Below, one piece after another: positions 41,160-51,282 of a DNA stretch of 64,000 nt; positions within the stretch are counted from its first letter, which is position 1; every line of letters begins with the position of its first letter. Where the stretch lies: contig NC_084710.1 of assembly GCF_033807575.1 (NCBI RefSeq), positions 23,262,857 to 23,326,856 of the forward strand. Direction: 5' to 3'. Under the pieces are notes generated by a model. The model saw only the letters and a list, made by a program, of their open reading frames with translations. It was not told the DNA's origin and made no database searches. This DNA is from Cydia pomonella (lineage: Eukaryota > Arthropoda > Insecta > Lepidoptera > Tortricidae). The translations under genes were made by a program, and so were the position numbers.

Positions 41160-41428
41160 TACAAGCTTTTATCGCTGATTGTACTTTTTTTTCAACTTTC
41201 TTTCTTCTCAACGAACTCAAACACAATTAAGTTGCGTTGTTCCATCACAGGGTTCATATGGCCACCTCCTGTCTCCATCATCAGATCAGCTATATGGTAC
41301 CATAATATCGCATTGTCATCCAATTTTCAGTGTACTTTTCAGCTTTACTACAAATCGGAAAATGGAACAAAATTTGATTACAGACAAACAGACAGAGGGA
41401 CAGGTGATACTAAAAATAAAAGCTTGTA
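41160..41428. mobile_element. Family F element with TACAAGCTTTTAT ends (269 bp)
   Basis: The terminal inverted repeats are tacaagcttttat (41160) and ataaaagcttgta (ending 41428). The interior gttgcgttgttccatcacag, gtctccatcatcagatcagc and ggtaccataat recurs at 54569-54864 and, decayed, at 42905-43100. Non-autonomous DNA element; the short open frames inside are incidental. Confidence 0.8.
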
Positions 41429-41455
41429 TCTCAGCGAAAGCCTGTATTATATCAT

Positions 41456-41556
41456 TGGAGGCAAATGAGCAGATGAATTGCGTGATGGTAAGCAATTGTC
41501 GTCGCCCATGGACACCTGCAACAATAGAGGGGTTGGAAATGCGTTGCAGGTTTTAA
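41456..41556 (+). mobile_element. GGCAAACGAGC-type repeat (family D), short diverged copy
   Basis: ggaggcaaatgagcagatga then gatggtaagcaattgtcgtc and acacctgcaacaatagaggg. It is the short form, as at 17325. Confidence 0.6.
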
Positions 41557-42569
41557 GATGGGAGTTTGCTTTTCCTTGACGGTGTGAAGTCTTATCGGTC
41601 CGAAATACTGTATGTAGAATCCATCTAAGTTTAGTTCTCAGTGATAAAGTGTCTAAGGGTCACTATAAACGTCATATTTTCATAGTAATTTGACTTCCAC
41701 ACTGTCACTACAGGAGGCGTATTTTGATTATAATGACAATGTGGCTTTGATTTGGATTTGCTATGAATATGATCTGTCAGAATCAAAAGTGACGTTTCTG
41801 TTAGAAGCAATGCCATAACAAATCCAGATTAAATTTAGCATCTTATTACAATCAGAATACGGCTCAAGGTTACAGCATATGAAGTTTTTTGTATTTTAGT
41901 CTAAAATACTGAAAAAAAACATCTGTAAGGGTGTGGGGTAAAAATTAGCTTTCGAAGAAGAGAAAAGACGCGATCGAGTCCCAATTTTCCACATTTGCAC
42001 ACACAACACATTACACAAGCTTAACTACAATAAAATGTGCGACCCGTTGGTAAATATTTGGTTTAAGACAAACCCAAAAGTACCAAAAATATTGATTCCC
42101 TGCTGCCGCATACATTAAGTATACCTAAATATATTCAGTAGCAAGTTACTTTGTTTATTTGCTAACTTGACACTCAAAACCAGCTCACGGCAACCACAAG
42201 TGATTTACTCCAAACTTACCTAATACCTTCTACCGGTTCACTTCCCAAACTGCCCTCACTCCGCACGTACACCATTACCTCAAACTAAACGATCGCCGGA
42301 CCTCATTACCGTCTTACCCCCCAGGGTAGGTGGGGCAAGTGGGGTAAGTGACTCCGAACGGAAATAAAGGTGCATGCGACTGGAGGTAATGTTAATTGAA
42401 TTTCTGCAGACGCTTGCGGTTAGGGATGGAGGGGTTCGATAAATTGGTTTTTATCGTTAGAGCCTGCGAGATATAGCTATTGTCGAGTCACAAAGGCAAG
42501 AATTTGTCGGATCAAAAATTACAAAAATGTTATTAAAATAAACCTAACAATTATCTACCCAAAAGTTTT
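41557..42569. other. Non-coding stretch
   Basis: Contains a G-rich run (gtaggtggggcaagtggggt at about 42324). No gene is recognised. Confidence 0.35.
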
Positions 42570-42650
42570 CCGAGAGAGATCGCTCTTTAGCGATAAGACC
42601 GCCTGTTGTCTGTCTCTATCATTCATCTCTTGTTTTTCTTGTTTGAATAT
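42570..42650 (+). mobile_element. RTE-like LINE 3' hairpin fragment
   Basis: gagatcgctctttagcgataagaccgcctgttg shows the same hairpin and gcctgttg block as 27863, without a preserved terminal repeat. A truncated or decayed 3' end. Confidence 0.65.
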
Positions 42651-42904
42651 TATTCAACAGTGAAACTTAATTAAGGGGTGAGTTTACAGAATTTATTATG
42701 GGTTACGAATTCAGTCCAGAAATTAGAAGGGGATAAAAGACACGATACATAGATATATCAACCATCCATCTGTGTATTATAATTAGTCTTATTGGTCTGT
42801 CGATACATTTTGGTTGCTATAATACAAATAAGGAGGTCGCGGTTACGGATATTATGTAAATTAATCTGAAATGGAAAACAAATTTATGAAATGAAATTTT
42901 TGAT

Positions 42905-43100
42905 ACAAACTTTTATCGCTAACTGTATTTTTCTTTCATCATTCAACAAATTGTAATCGAGACGATTCTAACAAATGCAAAAACACAATCAAGTTGAGTG
43001 GTTTTATCACAGAGTTACTATGTCCACCTCCTGTATCAATTATCAGACCAACTTGATAGTACCGTAAATTGCATTATCACCCAACTTAGATGAGTAGAAG
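42905..43100. mobile_element. Family F element, decayed partial copy
   Basis: Matches the start (aacttttatcgctaactgta) and middle (ttatcacagagttactatgt, ccacctcctgtatcaattat) of the 41160 and 54569 copies. The right end is lost. Confidence 0.65.
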
Positions 43101-44087
43101 ATTCGGCACAATTGAGCAATGGGATATGGGTTTAATTTAACTTTTGTAAATTTTGATTACATATAGAAAACGGGACACGTAAACCTAAATAAAAATCTTC
43201 TAAAATTATGAAAAATGAGGTACACAAAACATCGATATACATCAGCATCCACATCCCTACCATCAGGCGGCAAGTGATACCCACGGCCGACGCGTTGTAC
43301 GCAAGATTAAATGTCACAAACCTTCGGATATTTCTGCCAGAGAACGGCTGCCACCCCACCTATGCATCCTCATCCACCCTCTTCCAAACTCCTTAAAGTT
43401 CAAAATCGTTTAGCCCAGTTGTAATAGTCAATTTGCGCGTCAACCATTTCAAAGCAGTTAAGCTAGTCTCTATTACAGAACGTTAAAGTTTAAAACGGTT
43501 TGTTTAAATGGTAGTAGCAGTTTGGTTGGCTAGCAGTCACCCGCAGTGAACGACTTATGACATCGCCTGTAATTTTTAAAGACGAAGGTAATTTCGTGCC
43601 TGTAATTGTTATTGTTAATTGAATTTATTTTTTGGTGAATAAGTTTCTGGTGGTTTGGAAAATGAATGAAGGAAGTCTTACAGGTTTTTAGATTTTATTT
43701 TCTGGCTATTTTAAAGGGATTCTTTTTTATGGTTTTCGTCTTTTTCTTCTGGTACCTTTTAGTTTTTAGAATAAAAATTTACTGGAGAATTCCTTTTGGA
43801 CAACAGAATAATATAAATTAATTGGGTGGGGACTATTTTATGCTAAAATTTAAAAATTTATTCCGCGTGTATGTTAAGAGTGCGTTTGATTGTTAAAAAC
43901 GTCAATAAAAATATACATATTATCTAAACTTTCAATATTAACTGCCATAATTATATATAACCTGCAATAATCTTCATAGACTGAATGTGATCTTACGGCA
44001 ACAACTATATTTAGTGATTTGTTGAGTTAGATATAATTATAAAGTACAGCAAATTACAGAAATGTGTCTAAATTAAGTAGAAAAAAT
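43101..44087. other. Non-coding stretch
   Basis: No gene or repeat recognised. Confidence 0.35.
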
Positions 44088-44225
44088 GTGACGTTCCACG
44101 AGTAAAGCTACCCTCTAGCGGTTGGCGCTTACGCTATTATTAGCGACGCTTCAATACAAATGCAGTGTTACGAGACGTACCTAAGCCCCAACCGCCATAC
44201 GGTACCTTTACTCTTGGAACGTCAC
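44088..44225. mobile_element. MITE (138 bp)
   Basis: gtgacgttccacgagtaaag pairs with ctttactcttggaacgtcac, and the inner agcggttgg pairs with ccaaccgcc. Non-coding. Confidence 0.85.
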
Positions 44226-44509
44226 AAATGAATCTAAACTAAGTACTGATTTTAATGATTACAACGTTATCTGTAATCTACGGAATCGCGACTTCAAAAC
44301 ACACACATTATTCTTAAAATAAATTGGGTGTACTTTTTGATGAAATACTATGTGTATTGTGGAATTAATATGTTTTATTACGAGTTAAATATATTTGTCG
44401 TTATGTCGTCCTGTACAAAAAGTCCGACGGGCACAAACAACCACTCTGAAAAGTTATCAGGTCACATTCATATATTTTTTTAACCAACTAAAATCTTATA
44501 TCAAATAGT

Positions 44510-44900
44510 CACAATTTGGCGCCCAACATGGGGCCAAAAATAAGAAGCGTATTTGATATATTCACTATGTATATCAAATACTAACGTAATAAAATCATCC
44601 TGGTCGAATCTTCAAATCCGACTGATCTCCGACTGAATCTGAGTCTAGATCTAATCTTTTATAAACCAACTGAAGTCCTAAAGTTAATTACCAAGTTACA
44701 ATTGGCACCCAACGTGGGTTGGTTGGTCTATTATTGACCTTAATTTTTTAACTTTTCCAATGAATCATAACTAAAAGTAGGAAATAAATCACATAATAAA
44801 TCAAGCACACTCGCATTACCTGCTAAGCCACTGTTACGGGCGAACGTGACTTGGTCGTAGCACCTCAACTTAGGACTGAAGGAATTCAACGTTATACTTA
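44510..44900 (+). mobile_element. Scrambled LTR-retrotransposon leader remnants
   Basis: Two LTR-end/primer-site-like junctions lie here: agtcacaat then ttggcgcccaacatggggcc at about 44506-44535, and gttaca at 44695-44700 followed by attggcacccaacgtggg. A further block at 44815-44880 (acctgcta, gcgaacgtgac, agcacctcaacttagg) matches the minus-strand remnant at 37440-37500. No coding region is attached. The repeats of one family are broken and partly duplicated. Confidence 0.5.
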
Positions 44901-45070
44901 TTTTCGCTGGATTTTTACAAATTCACACAACGAAATTATCGATATGATTATGCTAAGTGGGGTATTAGAGATTCATCGTTTTGGCACGTAGGTACCTACT
45001 GACTATGATTTAATATGGGTCTATAGTCCGATTATGGGATCGGAGGTGATTTAAATTGCATAAACACGCA
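44901..45070. other. Non-coding spacer
   Basis: Nothing recognised. Confidence 0.35.
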
Positions 45071-45118
45071 TCCTGTATATTTTTCCTAAACTATCAAGTT
45101 TAGGAAAAATATACAGGA
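45071..45118. repeat. Perfect 22-bp inverted repeat with 4-base loop
   Basis: The left arm tcctgtatatttttcctaaa plus ct (45071-45092) pairs exactly with 45097-45118 around atca. No other copy is seen. Confidence 0.95.
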
Positions 45119-46081
45119 ATATTTTTGAAAGCAACAGTAAATTATATCTCATGTGCGATTACGAAGTGACTTGTCGTTGAGTACAATATGAAGAATAGAC
45201 TTTCGTCTATCTGATATTATAAAATTCATCTCAGCTATGATTTGTTAAACACTTAAATATATAACTAATAAGACTGTCTATTGCACGTTAAAAGTATCTA
45301 TAAATAGAGGTTATAATAGCTATCGTTTACGACTAATACAAAAAACCCATAAGTATAAGTAAAAAGTGAAAGAATAATGGCGAAAGGAGGTATGGGCCGA
45401 GAGCAATTTCCCAGTGAGGTAACAAAGTCTAAGGGAGTGACCGACCTCGATATATCGAAACGCTGGAACCACGAAAGAGCTATGAGGATATGACAAAAAG
45501 TCTTTATGTATAATTAAAATTATTATTTTTTTTGTTGTTGCAGTTATTAATTTAGTATTTCCATTTTACCTGGTTTTCATAGCATCAATTTGTGAAAAAC
45601 GTAGCTAAGAGTAAATAAGTAGTTACTAAATAAAATCATATAATCATTTGTTTCAGAAGAATCTTATTGCTATGCTAATAACGTGCTAATTAATCAGTGC
45701 TAACCAGTTATACTTATTTGCGTATTTTTTAAACTGTTTTCACTCTTCCGAAAATCTAAACGGAAATAAATATAACAAATCACCAACAAAAGTTCAAGCT
45801 TGACACGTATTTCACCTTTCTACGTGGCATCACCATGAGATGTATCTCCAGATGTTGACGGTCTGACGTCCTACAAATAGAATAAGCAGACACTATTTTA
45901 ATAATCCTGGCCCAATATAACAGATAATTTCCCTAGTCAATCTTTATCAAGTTAAACATATGAAGAAAAATAATACCAGTCTGTCATGTCCTTGAGTTTC
46001 TTACGTGTCTTGGGCAGTAATTGGAGCTATCAGCGTCCCTTGGTCGTAAAGAGGTAAGCCGAGGTGCGGCCGATACGGCTG
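45119..46081. other. Non-coding stretch
   Basis: A 38-codon ATG frame starts at 45377 (MAKGGMGREQFPSEVTKSKG) but has no further support. No repeat recognised. Confidence 0.35.
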
Positions 46082-46244
46082 GAGTTAAGTGTTCCGAGGA
46101 AAGAATAAAGGGCCATCATGTACTATAGGCATTATAAGTGTAGTTATCTGGTTACTTTTCAGCGTCTTTAGAAGTAGGTATTCGGATAAAGAAACCTTTT
46201 TATTTGATGATTTGAAGCAAGGCGCGATTTACACATTGATAAGT

Positions 46245-46284
<40 letters not shown>

Positions 46285-46356
46285 GAGTTAAGTGTTTGGA
46301 GGAAAGAATAAAAGAGCACCTGTAAGTACTATAGAAATTCTAGTTATTTACTTTTG
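46082..46356 (+). repeat. Diverged duplication (period ~203 bp) with a TG microsatellite
   Basis: gagttaagtgttccgaggaa at 46082 recurs as gagttaagtgtttggaggaa near 46285, both followed by agaataaa, actata and a ttctagttat-like block. A (TG)n run lies between them at about 46251-46281. Confidence 0.7.
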
Positions 46357-46562
46357 CTTCTTTTTACGTCCTTTAAAGATGTAGTGCGAAAAATGAGTAA
46401 AGTATTTTGTTATTTACTTAGTGTTTTATTTTCCTAGTAACTTCTTGTTTTATATGCCCTTTTTCTGGGGGTAACCAACGCTACGAAATGGAAATATTGG
46501 AAAATATATTAAAAAACAGCTATTTACTGTATTTAAGGTAGGTTATTTTATTACTATTATTT

Positions 46563-46820
46563 ATTAAGAGAGTGTATAAGAGAGAAGTAGAAGAGGGAGA
46601 TGGAAGGGGTAGACCTCAGCGGACTTTTACTGATCAAATCGGGGAAATCCTGAAGAAAGGCCAGGTCAAGAGCACCCTAAACCGACTAGCGTGTATGAGG
46701 AATGTCATGAAAGTGAAGGAAGCGAAAGAGGTATGTCAGGATCGTAGCAAGTGGAAATCAGTGGTCTCTGCCTACCCCTTTGAGAAATAGGCGTGATTAT
46801 AATTATGTATGTATGTATTT
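46563..46820 (+). pseudogene. LINE ORF2 C-terminus with ATGT tail
   Basis: The open frame encodes GRGRPQRTFTDQIGEILKKG, QVKSTLNRLACMRNVMKVKE and AKEVCQDRSKWKSVVSAYPF before TAG (46787). It is followed by gcgtgattataattatgtat and a gtatgtat tail. This matches C-termini of lepidopteran non-LTR elements (GRGRP..xFxDQ, ..RxxWKSVVxAYP). The same 3' end, inverted, lies at 54898-55020. It is 5'-truncated with no stop in the retained part. Confidence 0.7.
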
Positions 46821-46855
46821 TATTACTTTAGTTACTTTCTCATCCACCACATGCC

Positions 46856-47027
46856 CGTCCTAGTGGCTAGTGACCCTGTCTATGAAGCCGATGGTCCCGG
46901 GTTCAAATCGTGGTAAGGGCATTTTTTCGTATGATCACCGGGTATTTGTTAGGAACAGTTAGTCATGGTTTTTTCGTATGTATTTAAGTATAAATAGGTA
47001 TCAATATATTATATATATCGTTGTACA
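46856..47027 (+). mobile_element. SINE family A, truncated copy
   Basis: The head (cctagtggctagtgaccctg), B box (gggttcaaatcgtgg) and first half are present. It breaks off at tatcgttgtac, where it joins family G sequence, and the SINE tail is missing. Confidence 0.85.
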
Positions 47028-47300
47028 AGTTTTGGTGGTTCCGCGGACGGCTCCCTGACACTGCAGGGTTGCGTACTGCATCGCAACCATAATGTGAACT
47101 GTGTTTAGTTTTAAAATATATTGTTACCTGGTGCAAAGGTTATTCATCGCCATTCAACGTGGCAATGCGGCTAGCGTTATGGGTACCTTTGCGCCGGGGA
47201 CAACTCGGGGGGGTCTTTTTGACTAGACTTAAGTTAGTCTTAAGTTTTTTTTTTTAAGTATTTTTTTTTGTGTTTATTGTTATAATATGTAAATATGTTA
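47028..47300 (+). pseudogene. Retroelement remnant (family G plus C-terminal QRGNAAS motif)
   Basis: 47032-47090 matches the minus-strand block at 12180-12245 (gttttggtggttccgcggac, cagggttgcg). At about 47140-47230 a frame encodes LFIAIQRGNAASVMGTFAPG then TTRGGLFD and a stop. The IQRGNAASVMGTF wording is one I associate with C-termini of reverse-transcriptase proteins in arthropod non-LTR elements. No other domain survives. Confidence 0.5.
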
Positions 47301-47835
47301 GTTTAAAGGTATTTATTTATTCATCAAATTAAGTTGTAGCGAAAAAGGAAAATTTTGTTATTTATTGTATTTTATATCTAGTTATTTACTTTAGTTCCTT
47401 TGCTGAAGTTTCTGTTTAGATTGGAATAAAAAAAAAAAAAACATTTTAATTTGCGTTAAAATTCTTCTTCCATTTATATTCAATTCGTTAATTAATGTAT
47501 GTAATTCATGTGTAATTAGTGTGAGTGTGTATGTGTGTGTGTGTGTGTGTGCTATAGCCCAGTTTTTAAGGGGCAAAAACGTACCAGTGATTCTTTAAAT
47601 ACCAACTCAAGTGTTATCGTTATCCATAGCAAGGAATTTTTAAATCATAACAACAAAATGTTACTAACCCTTGAAATATACTTGAATACTGCTATTTCCC
47701 GACAATTTTTTTCAAAGCAATGTCACGCCATTTCACCAAGAGTCAATATTACAATAATTTCAACTTAAATATAATGACTTATACTTAAATATTTAAATTA
47801 ATTATTTAGTTTTTGTTAAATAAACCATTTCGATT
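47301..47835. other. Non-coding stretch with a GT microsatellite
   Basis: A (GT)n run lies at about 47524-47551. Otherwise AT-rich and without a recognised feature. Confidence 0.4.
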
Positions 47836-47895
47836 TAAGCTTTTATCGCTGACTGTACTTCACTTTTAACAGGAAACTAGTACTCTTCAAAGCAA
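47836..47895. mobile_element. Family F element, terminal fragment
   Basis: aagcttttatcgctgactgt then acttcacttttaacaggaaa and ctagtactc matches the left end of 54569-54864. Confidence 0.6.
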
Positions 47896-48151
47896 TTTTA
47901 TAGTGGTGTATAGGGTATAGTGGGGTAACTAGGGTACAGTGGTTGTTTAAAACAATATTACCACCAATTCAGCTCGCAAGTCGCATTCACACGCAAAGAA
48001 GTAACATACGATCATGAATTCGGTCCCAACTACGTTTCAGCGCAAGTAGGGTAAATGTAGCGTAAAAGAACCGTATGAATGGCTATCAGTAGCTCGGTCT
48101 GACCTGAGCATTACGTCCCAGCCCGTGTTTTACGATCATTCTGTAGGGTTG

Positions 48152-48165
48152 ACACATTTAAAGAC
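48152..48165. repeat. Target-site duplication of the 48166 SINE, left
   Basis: acacatttaaagac, repeated exactly at 48409-48422. Confidence 0.9.
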
Positions 48166-48408
48166 ACTTCTTCTTCCTCGCGTTGTCCCAGCATTTTTGT
48201 GACGATTCATGGGAGCCTGGGGTCTGATTGGCAACTAATCCCGAGAATTGGCGTAGGCACTAGTTTTTACGAAAGCTACTGCCATCTGACCTTACTCAGA
48301 GGTTAAACTGGGCCTTACAGGGATTAGTCCGGTTTCCTCACGATGTTTTCCTTCACTGATAAGCGACTGGTGAATATCAAATGATATTTCGTTCATCAGT
48401 TTTGAAAA
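48166..48408 (-). mobile_element. SINE family B, 5'-truncated copy with 14-bp target-site duplication
   Basis: The minus-strand copy ends in a gaagaagaag-type tail (acttcttcttcctcgcg on plus). It contains the family body (ggaaaccgg, caatcag-type blocks, aaatatcatttgatattcac) and stops just short of the tRNA-like head. Perfect 14-bp flanking repeats show this is a real insertion truncated during reverse transcription, not a deletion product. Confidence 0.85.
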
Positions 48409-48422
48409 ACACATTTAAAGAC
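48409..48422. repeat. Target-site duplication of the 48166 SINE, right
   Basis: acacatttaaagac, identical to 48152-48165. Confidence 0.9.
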
Positions 48423-49470
48423 GAGTAGTAACATTAACTACTAGTAGCACAATGATGAAAGTTACGATACAACAATAAATATTTGACATCAGACATTGAC
48501 TCTAATAATTCTGACAAACTTTAAAATTAAACTTATTAATGAGTCGCATTTTTTTTAATTACATGACGGTGATACTACCTATATTTTTCACTTTTTCTCG
48601 CGCTATAATTGTCAAACCAAATTTCCCATAAAAACCGTGATATGGTCATAATCAGCAGTAAGTGACAGATTTTATAGGTTTAAGCTAAAATAAAAAAAAT
48701 AGTAACAAGGCAATCCGAGTAACGCGGTATTGAATGGAGGTTATCCATCTTGAATATTTACTAATAATATACAGGAAAAACATACTATAGGCTATACTCT
48801 TAAAATGGTGTGTAAAAATAGCTAAAGATTACCCGTTTCTGAATGCTTACACAATGTATCAGATTTTACACAATAAAACGTAGGCAATCGTAAATCCCAC
48901 GCGAGGCAACCCTGCACCAACGCTAAAAGCCGTTTAAGGGTAGCGTGCGATTTGTAGCACAATTGACTATCGATGAATTTACCTTGCGGTCCTTTTTGCC
49001 ACATTCACATTTCAAGCGCGTGAGATTGTTTTCCTCCTGAATAACGTGACCTGTGGATATACGAGGATATGTCGGAGAACGGTTGAATCATGTCATCTGA
49101 ACATTTAAGAGACTAAAAACTATGCCATCTATATCAAGTAGACCAAATTAGGGTGTTATTTAGTTTTGACATCTGAGTACTGTTAATAGCAGTGCAACCA
49201 AGGCGTCATAGAGTGCGCTGTCAGGACAAAAGAAAGATGACATCGAAAAGAGTTGAAGCTATGCTGTCAATAAATTTGCAAACAAGAAGGAACGAGATAA
49301 GGTGACGTCTGCGATGGTTACTTGGTCGAGTCTGCTGCTTTGCTCAACTTGAGAAATATAACGAGTCCTATTTATTAATTGTATGGCGTACTTACATAAA
49401 CATTTTAAACACTATATAGCTAAATAAATTAATTATAAATCCACATTCAGGGTCTCAAGCCACGAGATTG
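48423..49470. other. Non-coding stretch
   Basis: No gene or repeat recognised. Confidence 0.35.
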
Positions 49471-49746
49471 CTAATTTAAACAGATCTTCGGAAGAGCCTG
49501 GAAAAGAGTGCAAAGGGCAGCGCTGTATGATGCAACGGTTTGAACCTCTTCACCACTGTCGCAGAGCGCAGAGTTTCGCCAGCCCCATTTATGACGAAAA
49601 TAGTTACAGCGTCCGTGACCTGTCCTCAGTCTGTTTACACGACACCAAAGTTTCCGTGGCAGACCAAAACCGTCTGGCTTCGCTGTGGGATCTATGACTT
49701 GTAGGATATAGTTCCAGCAGTAATTTTGCTCCACCCGTACTTCCAA
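49471..49746 (-). pseudogene. LINE C-terminal zinc-finger-like remnant
   Basis: The minus-strand frame encodes DGFGLPRKLWCRVNRLRTGH, GRCNYFRHKWGWRNSALCDS and GEEVQTVASYSA. This is the C-terminal pattern of reverse-transcriptase proteins of Jockey-like elements (LPR..W..LNR.RTGHGRC...HKWG...S..CDCG..QTV.HI). The second Cys (CDSG for CDCG) and the HH of the finger (AS) are lost, so it is decayed though without a stop. Confidence 0.65.
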
Positions 49747-49789
49747 CTCTGTTTGACGTCAAAATCGCTCAGTTATTGGGCTGTACCGC

Positions 49790-50020
49790 ATGCTGGGTGA
49801 CAAGACTTATCAAGGCGTTGGGGGGAGGGGGGGTAGCAGAAGGGCACAAGAGACTGTTGTGCTTGTATCTTTGCCGCTTCTCTGTTTAGTGCTTGCAGTT
49901 TACGCAGCTACGGCGGAGCAATATGGCTGTCCTATGATTTGTAATCCGTCTTGTCCAGTAACTGTAAGATGGATATCGTATTTTCTGTCTAACTTATCTA
50001 TTAATTTATATAGCATATAA
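49790..50020 (+). CDS. Candidate signal-peptide exon of an unidentified secreted peptide
   Basis: The ATG at 49790 opens 76 codons. Residues about 22-42 (ETVVLVSLPLLCLVLAVYAA) form a clear hydrophobic core ending in a small-residue cleavage-like site (AATA). A short Cys-rich stretch follows (EQYGCPMICNPSCPVT). A donor-like gtaaga at about 49970 follows SCPVT, so the exon could end there rather than at the stop (50018-50020). The N-terminal 21 residues are Gly/Arg-rich and long for a signal peptide n-region, and a later start has no ATG. The family is not recognised. It sits between retroelement debris. Chance or pseudogene status is possible. Confidence 0.3.
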   Translation: MLGDKTYQGVGGRGGSRRAQETVVLVSLPLLCLVLAVYAATAEQYGCPMICNPSCPVTVRWISYFLSNLSINLYSI

Positions 50021-50334
50021 TCTATTTTGGATCTATGCGTTATCGAAGAGCTCACTTATTTTGGTTCCACTAAGGTTTTGACTACTGGGGTTTGGAATGA
50101 AAAGCCTTTGCGGATTACCTTCATCACCTCATTGACTCTGGCATTTGTTGGGCTTTTACTTTGGGGTTAGAAATGTGTTTTATGCGGTACCGTGCAAATG
50201 GAGGTGTAATGGTGATTGGTGGAAACGGAAGCCCGGTGACATTTGTACTAAAAGCCTTCTTGTTTCAAATTGAAGGGATGCTTATAAAAAAAGAAGAATT
50301 TAAAAAAAATATTATAGGACAATTTTACAGATAT
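50021..50334. other. Non-coding spacer
   Basis: Mostly unrecognised. At 50305-50330 aaatattataggacaatttt resembles a SINE family A tail fragment. Confidence 0.4.
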
Positions 50335-50412
50335 AGTTATTCGTCTCAACGCTACGCCATACCTCGTAGCACGATATTCGTCACAACGCTACGCCATAGC
50401 ACGTTATTCTTG
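50335..50412 (+). repeat. 37-bp minisatellite, two units
   Basis: ttcgtctcaacgctacgcca then tacctcgtagcacgatattc, and a second, shorter unit. The same repeat and the same downstream text (cttgaaatatctttccgaaa, ggcttaacaacaatacaatt) occur at 58398 onward. Confidence 0.85.
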
Positions 50413-50573
50413 TTGCACTTGAAATATCTTTCCGAAAGGCTTAACAACAATACAATTTATATACGGCCCGATTCGAACTTTACGTCAAACTATATTTGCT
50501 AAAGATACGATATGGATTAGATATATTATGTTAGCGTCAAAACTGACGTTTTTTTTTCACTTTTGACCCTGAC

Positions 50574-50967
50574 ATATAAATATATAAATGTTATAGGACA
50601 TTATTACATAAATTGACTAAGTCCCACATAAAGCTCAACAGGGCTTGTGTTGTGGGTACCAGACTACTCATCATTTCAGCCATAAGACGTCCACTGTTGA
50701 ACATAGGAACCAGACTACTAGACGACAATATATACCATAATATAGTTACTTAACCCTATACCGCATACGAAGCTATATATGGCTGATATGATATTCAGCT
50801 ATATTGGCAGCTGTTAAAGTTCAAATTTCAAAAAAATTATAAACATATAGGAAGGGGTTAAAAACATAGAAAACATCCATAACTCAGGAACAAATATTTG
50901 TAATAAATAAATGCCCTTACCAAGATTCGAACCCGGAACCTTCTGTTTGGTAGGCAGGGCGAGGCCA
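50574..50967 (-). mobile_element. SINE family A interrupted twice
   Basis: Tail, body and head (B box gggttcgaatcttgg on minus) are present. A 40-bp insertion at 50669-50708 lies between 11-bp direct repeats (accagactact at 50658 and 50709). A 104-bp TTAA-flanked element lies at 50754-50857. Confidence 0.85.
50754..50857. mobile_element. TTAA-flanked MITE (piggyBac-like), 104 bp
   Basis: TTAA at 50750-50753 and 50858-50861 flank a segment starting ccctataccgcat and ending aggaagggg (inverse cccctt). TTAA duplication with CCC-type ends is typical of piggyBac-group elements. It is inserted in a SINE. Non-coding. Confidence 0.65.
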
Positions 50968-51282
50968 TTAAATTAATAAAAAAATTATTTATTCATTTCG
51001 GTTAGCTTTAAACTCACTACACACTTTACTAGTGATTAGTAATCTCGTTACATTTTAACACATTCGCAATTCGCACTAACAATACTTTGTATCAGGTCAT
51101 TCGGCCCAGTGCCGCAGTGTGGCGTGTACCAAGTTGAGTTGAAGGAATAGGTACAAGCAATCAATTAATTAATGTCCATATCTTACTTATATAAACTTTA
51201 TTCACTGTATAAGTTACTACATTTACTTTACCGATTCAAAAATCACCGAGTATTGCCGTCTCAAAATCTAAAATTACAATGT

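Noticed and set aside
41139..41556. Two overlapping open frames of 109 and 125 codons
   Set aside because: They coincide with family F and D repeats and are not conserved in the other copies of those repeats.
45377..45493. 38-codon ATG frame as a small gene
   Set aside because: No relatives, no leader or domain, and no regulatory context is visible.
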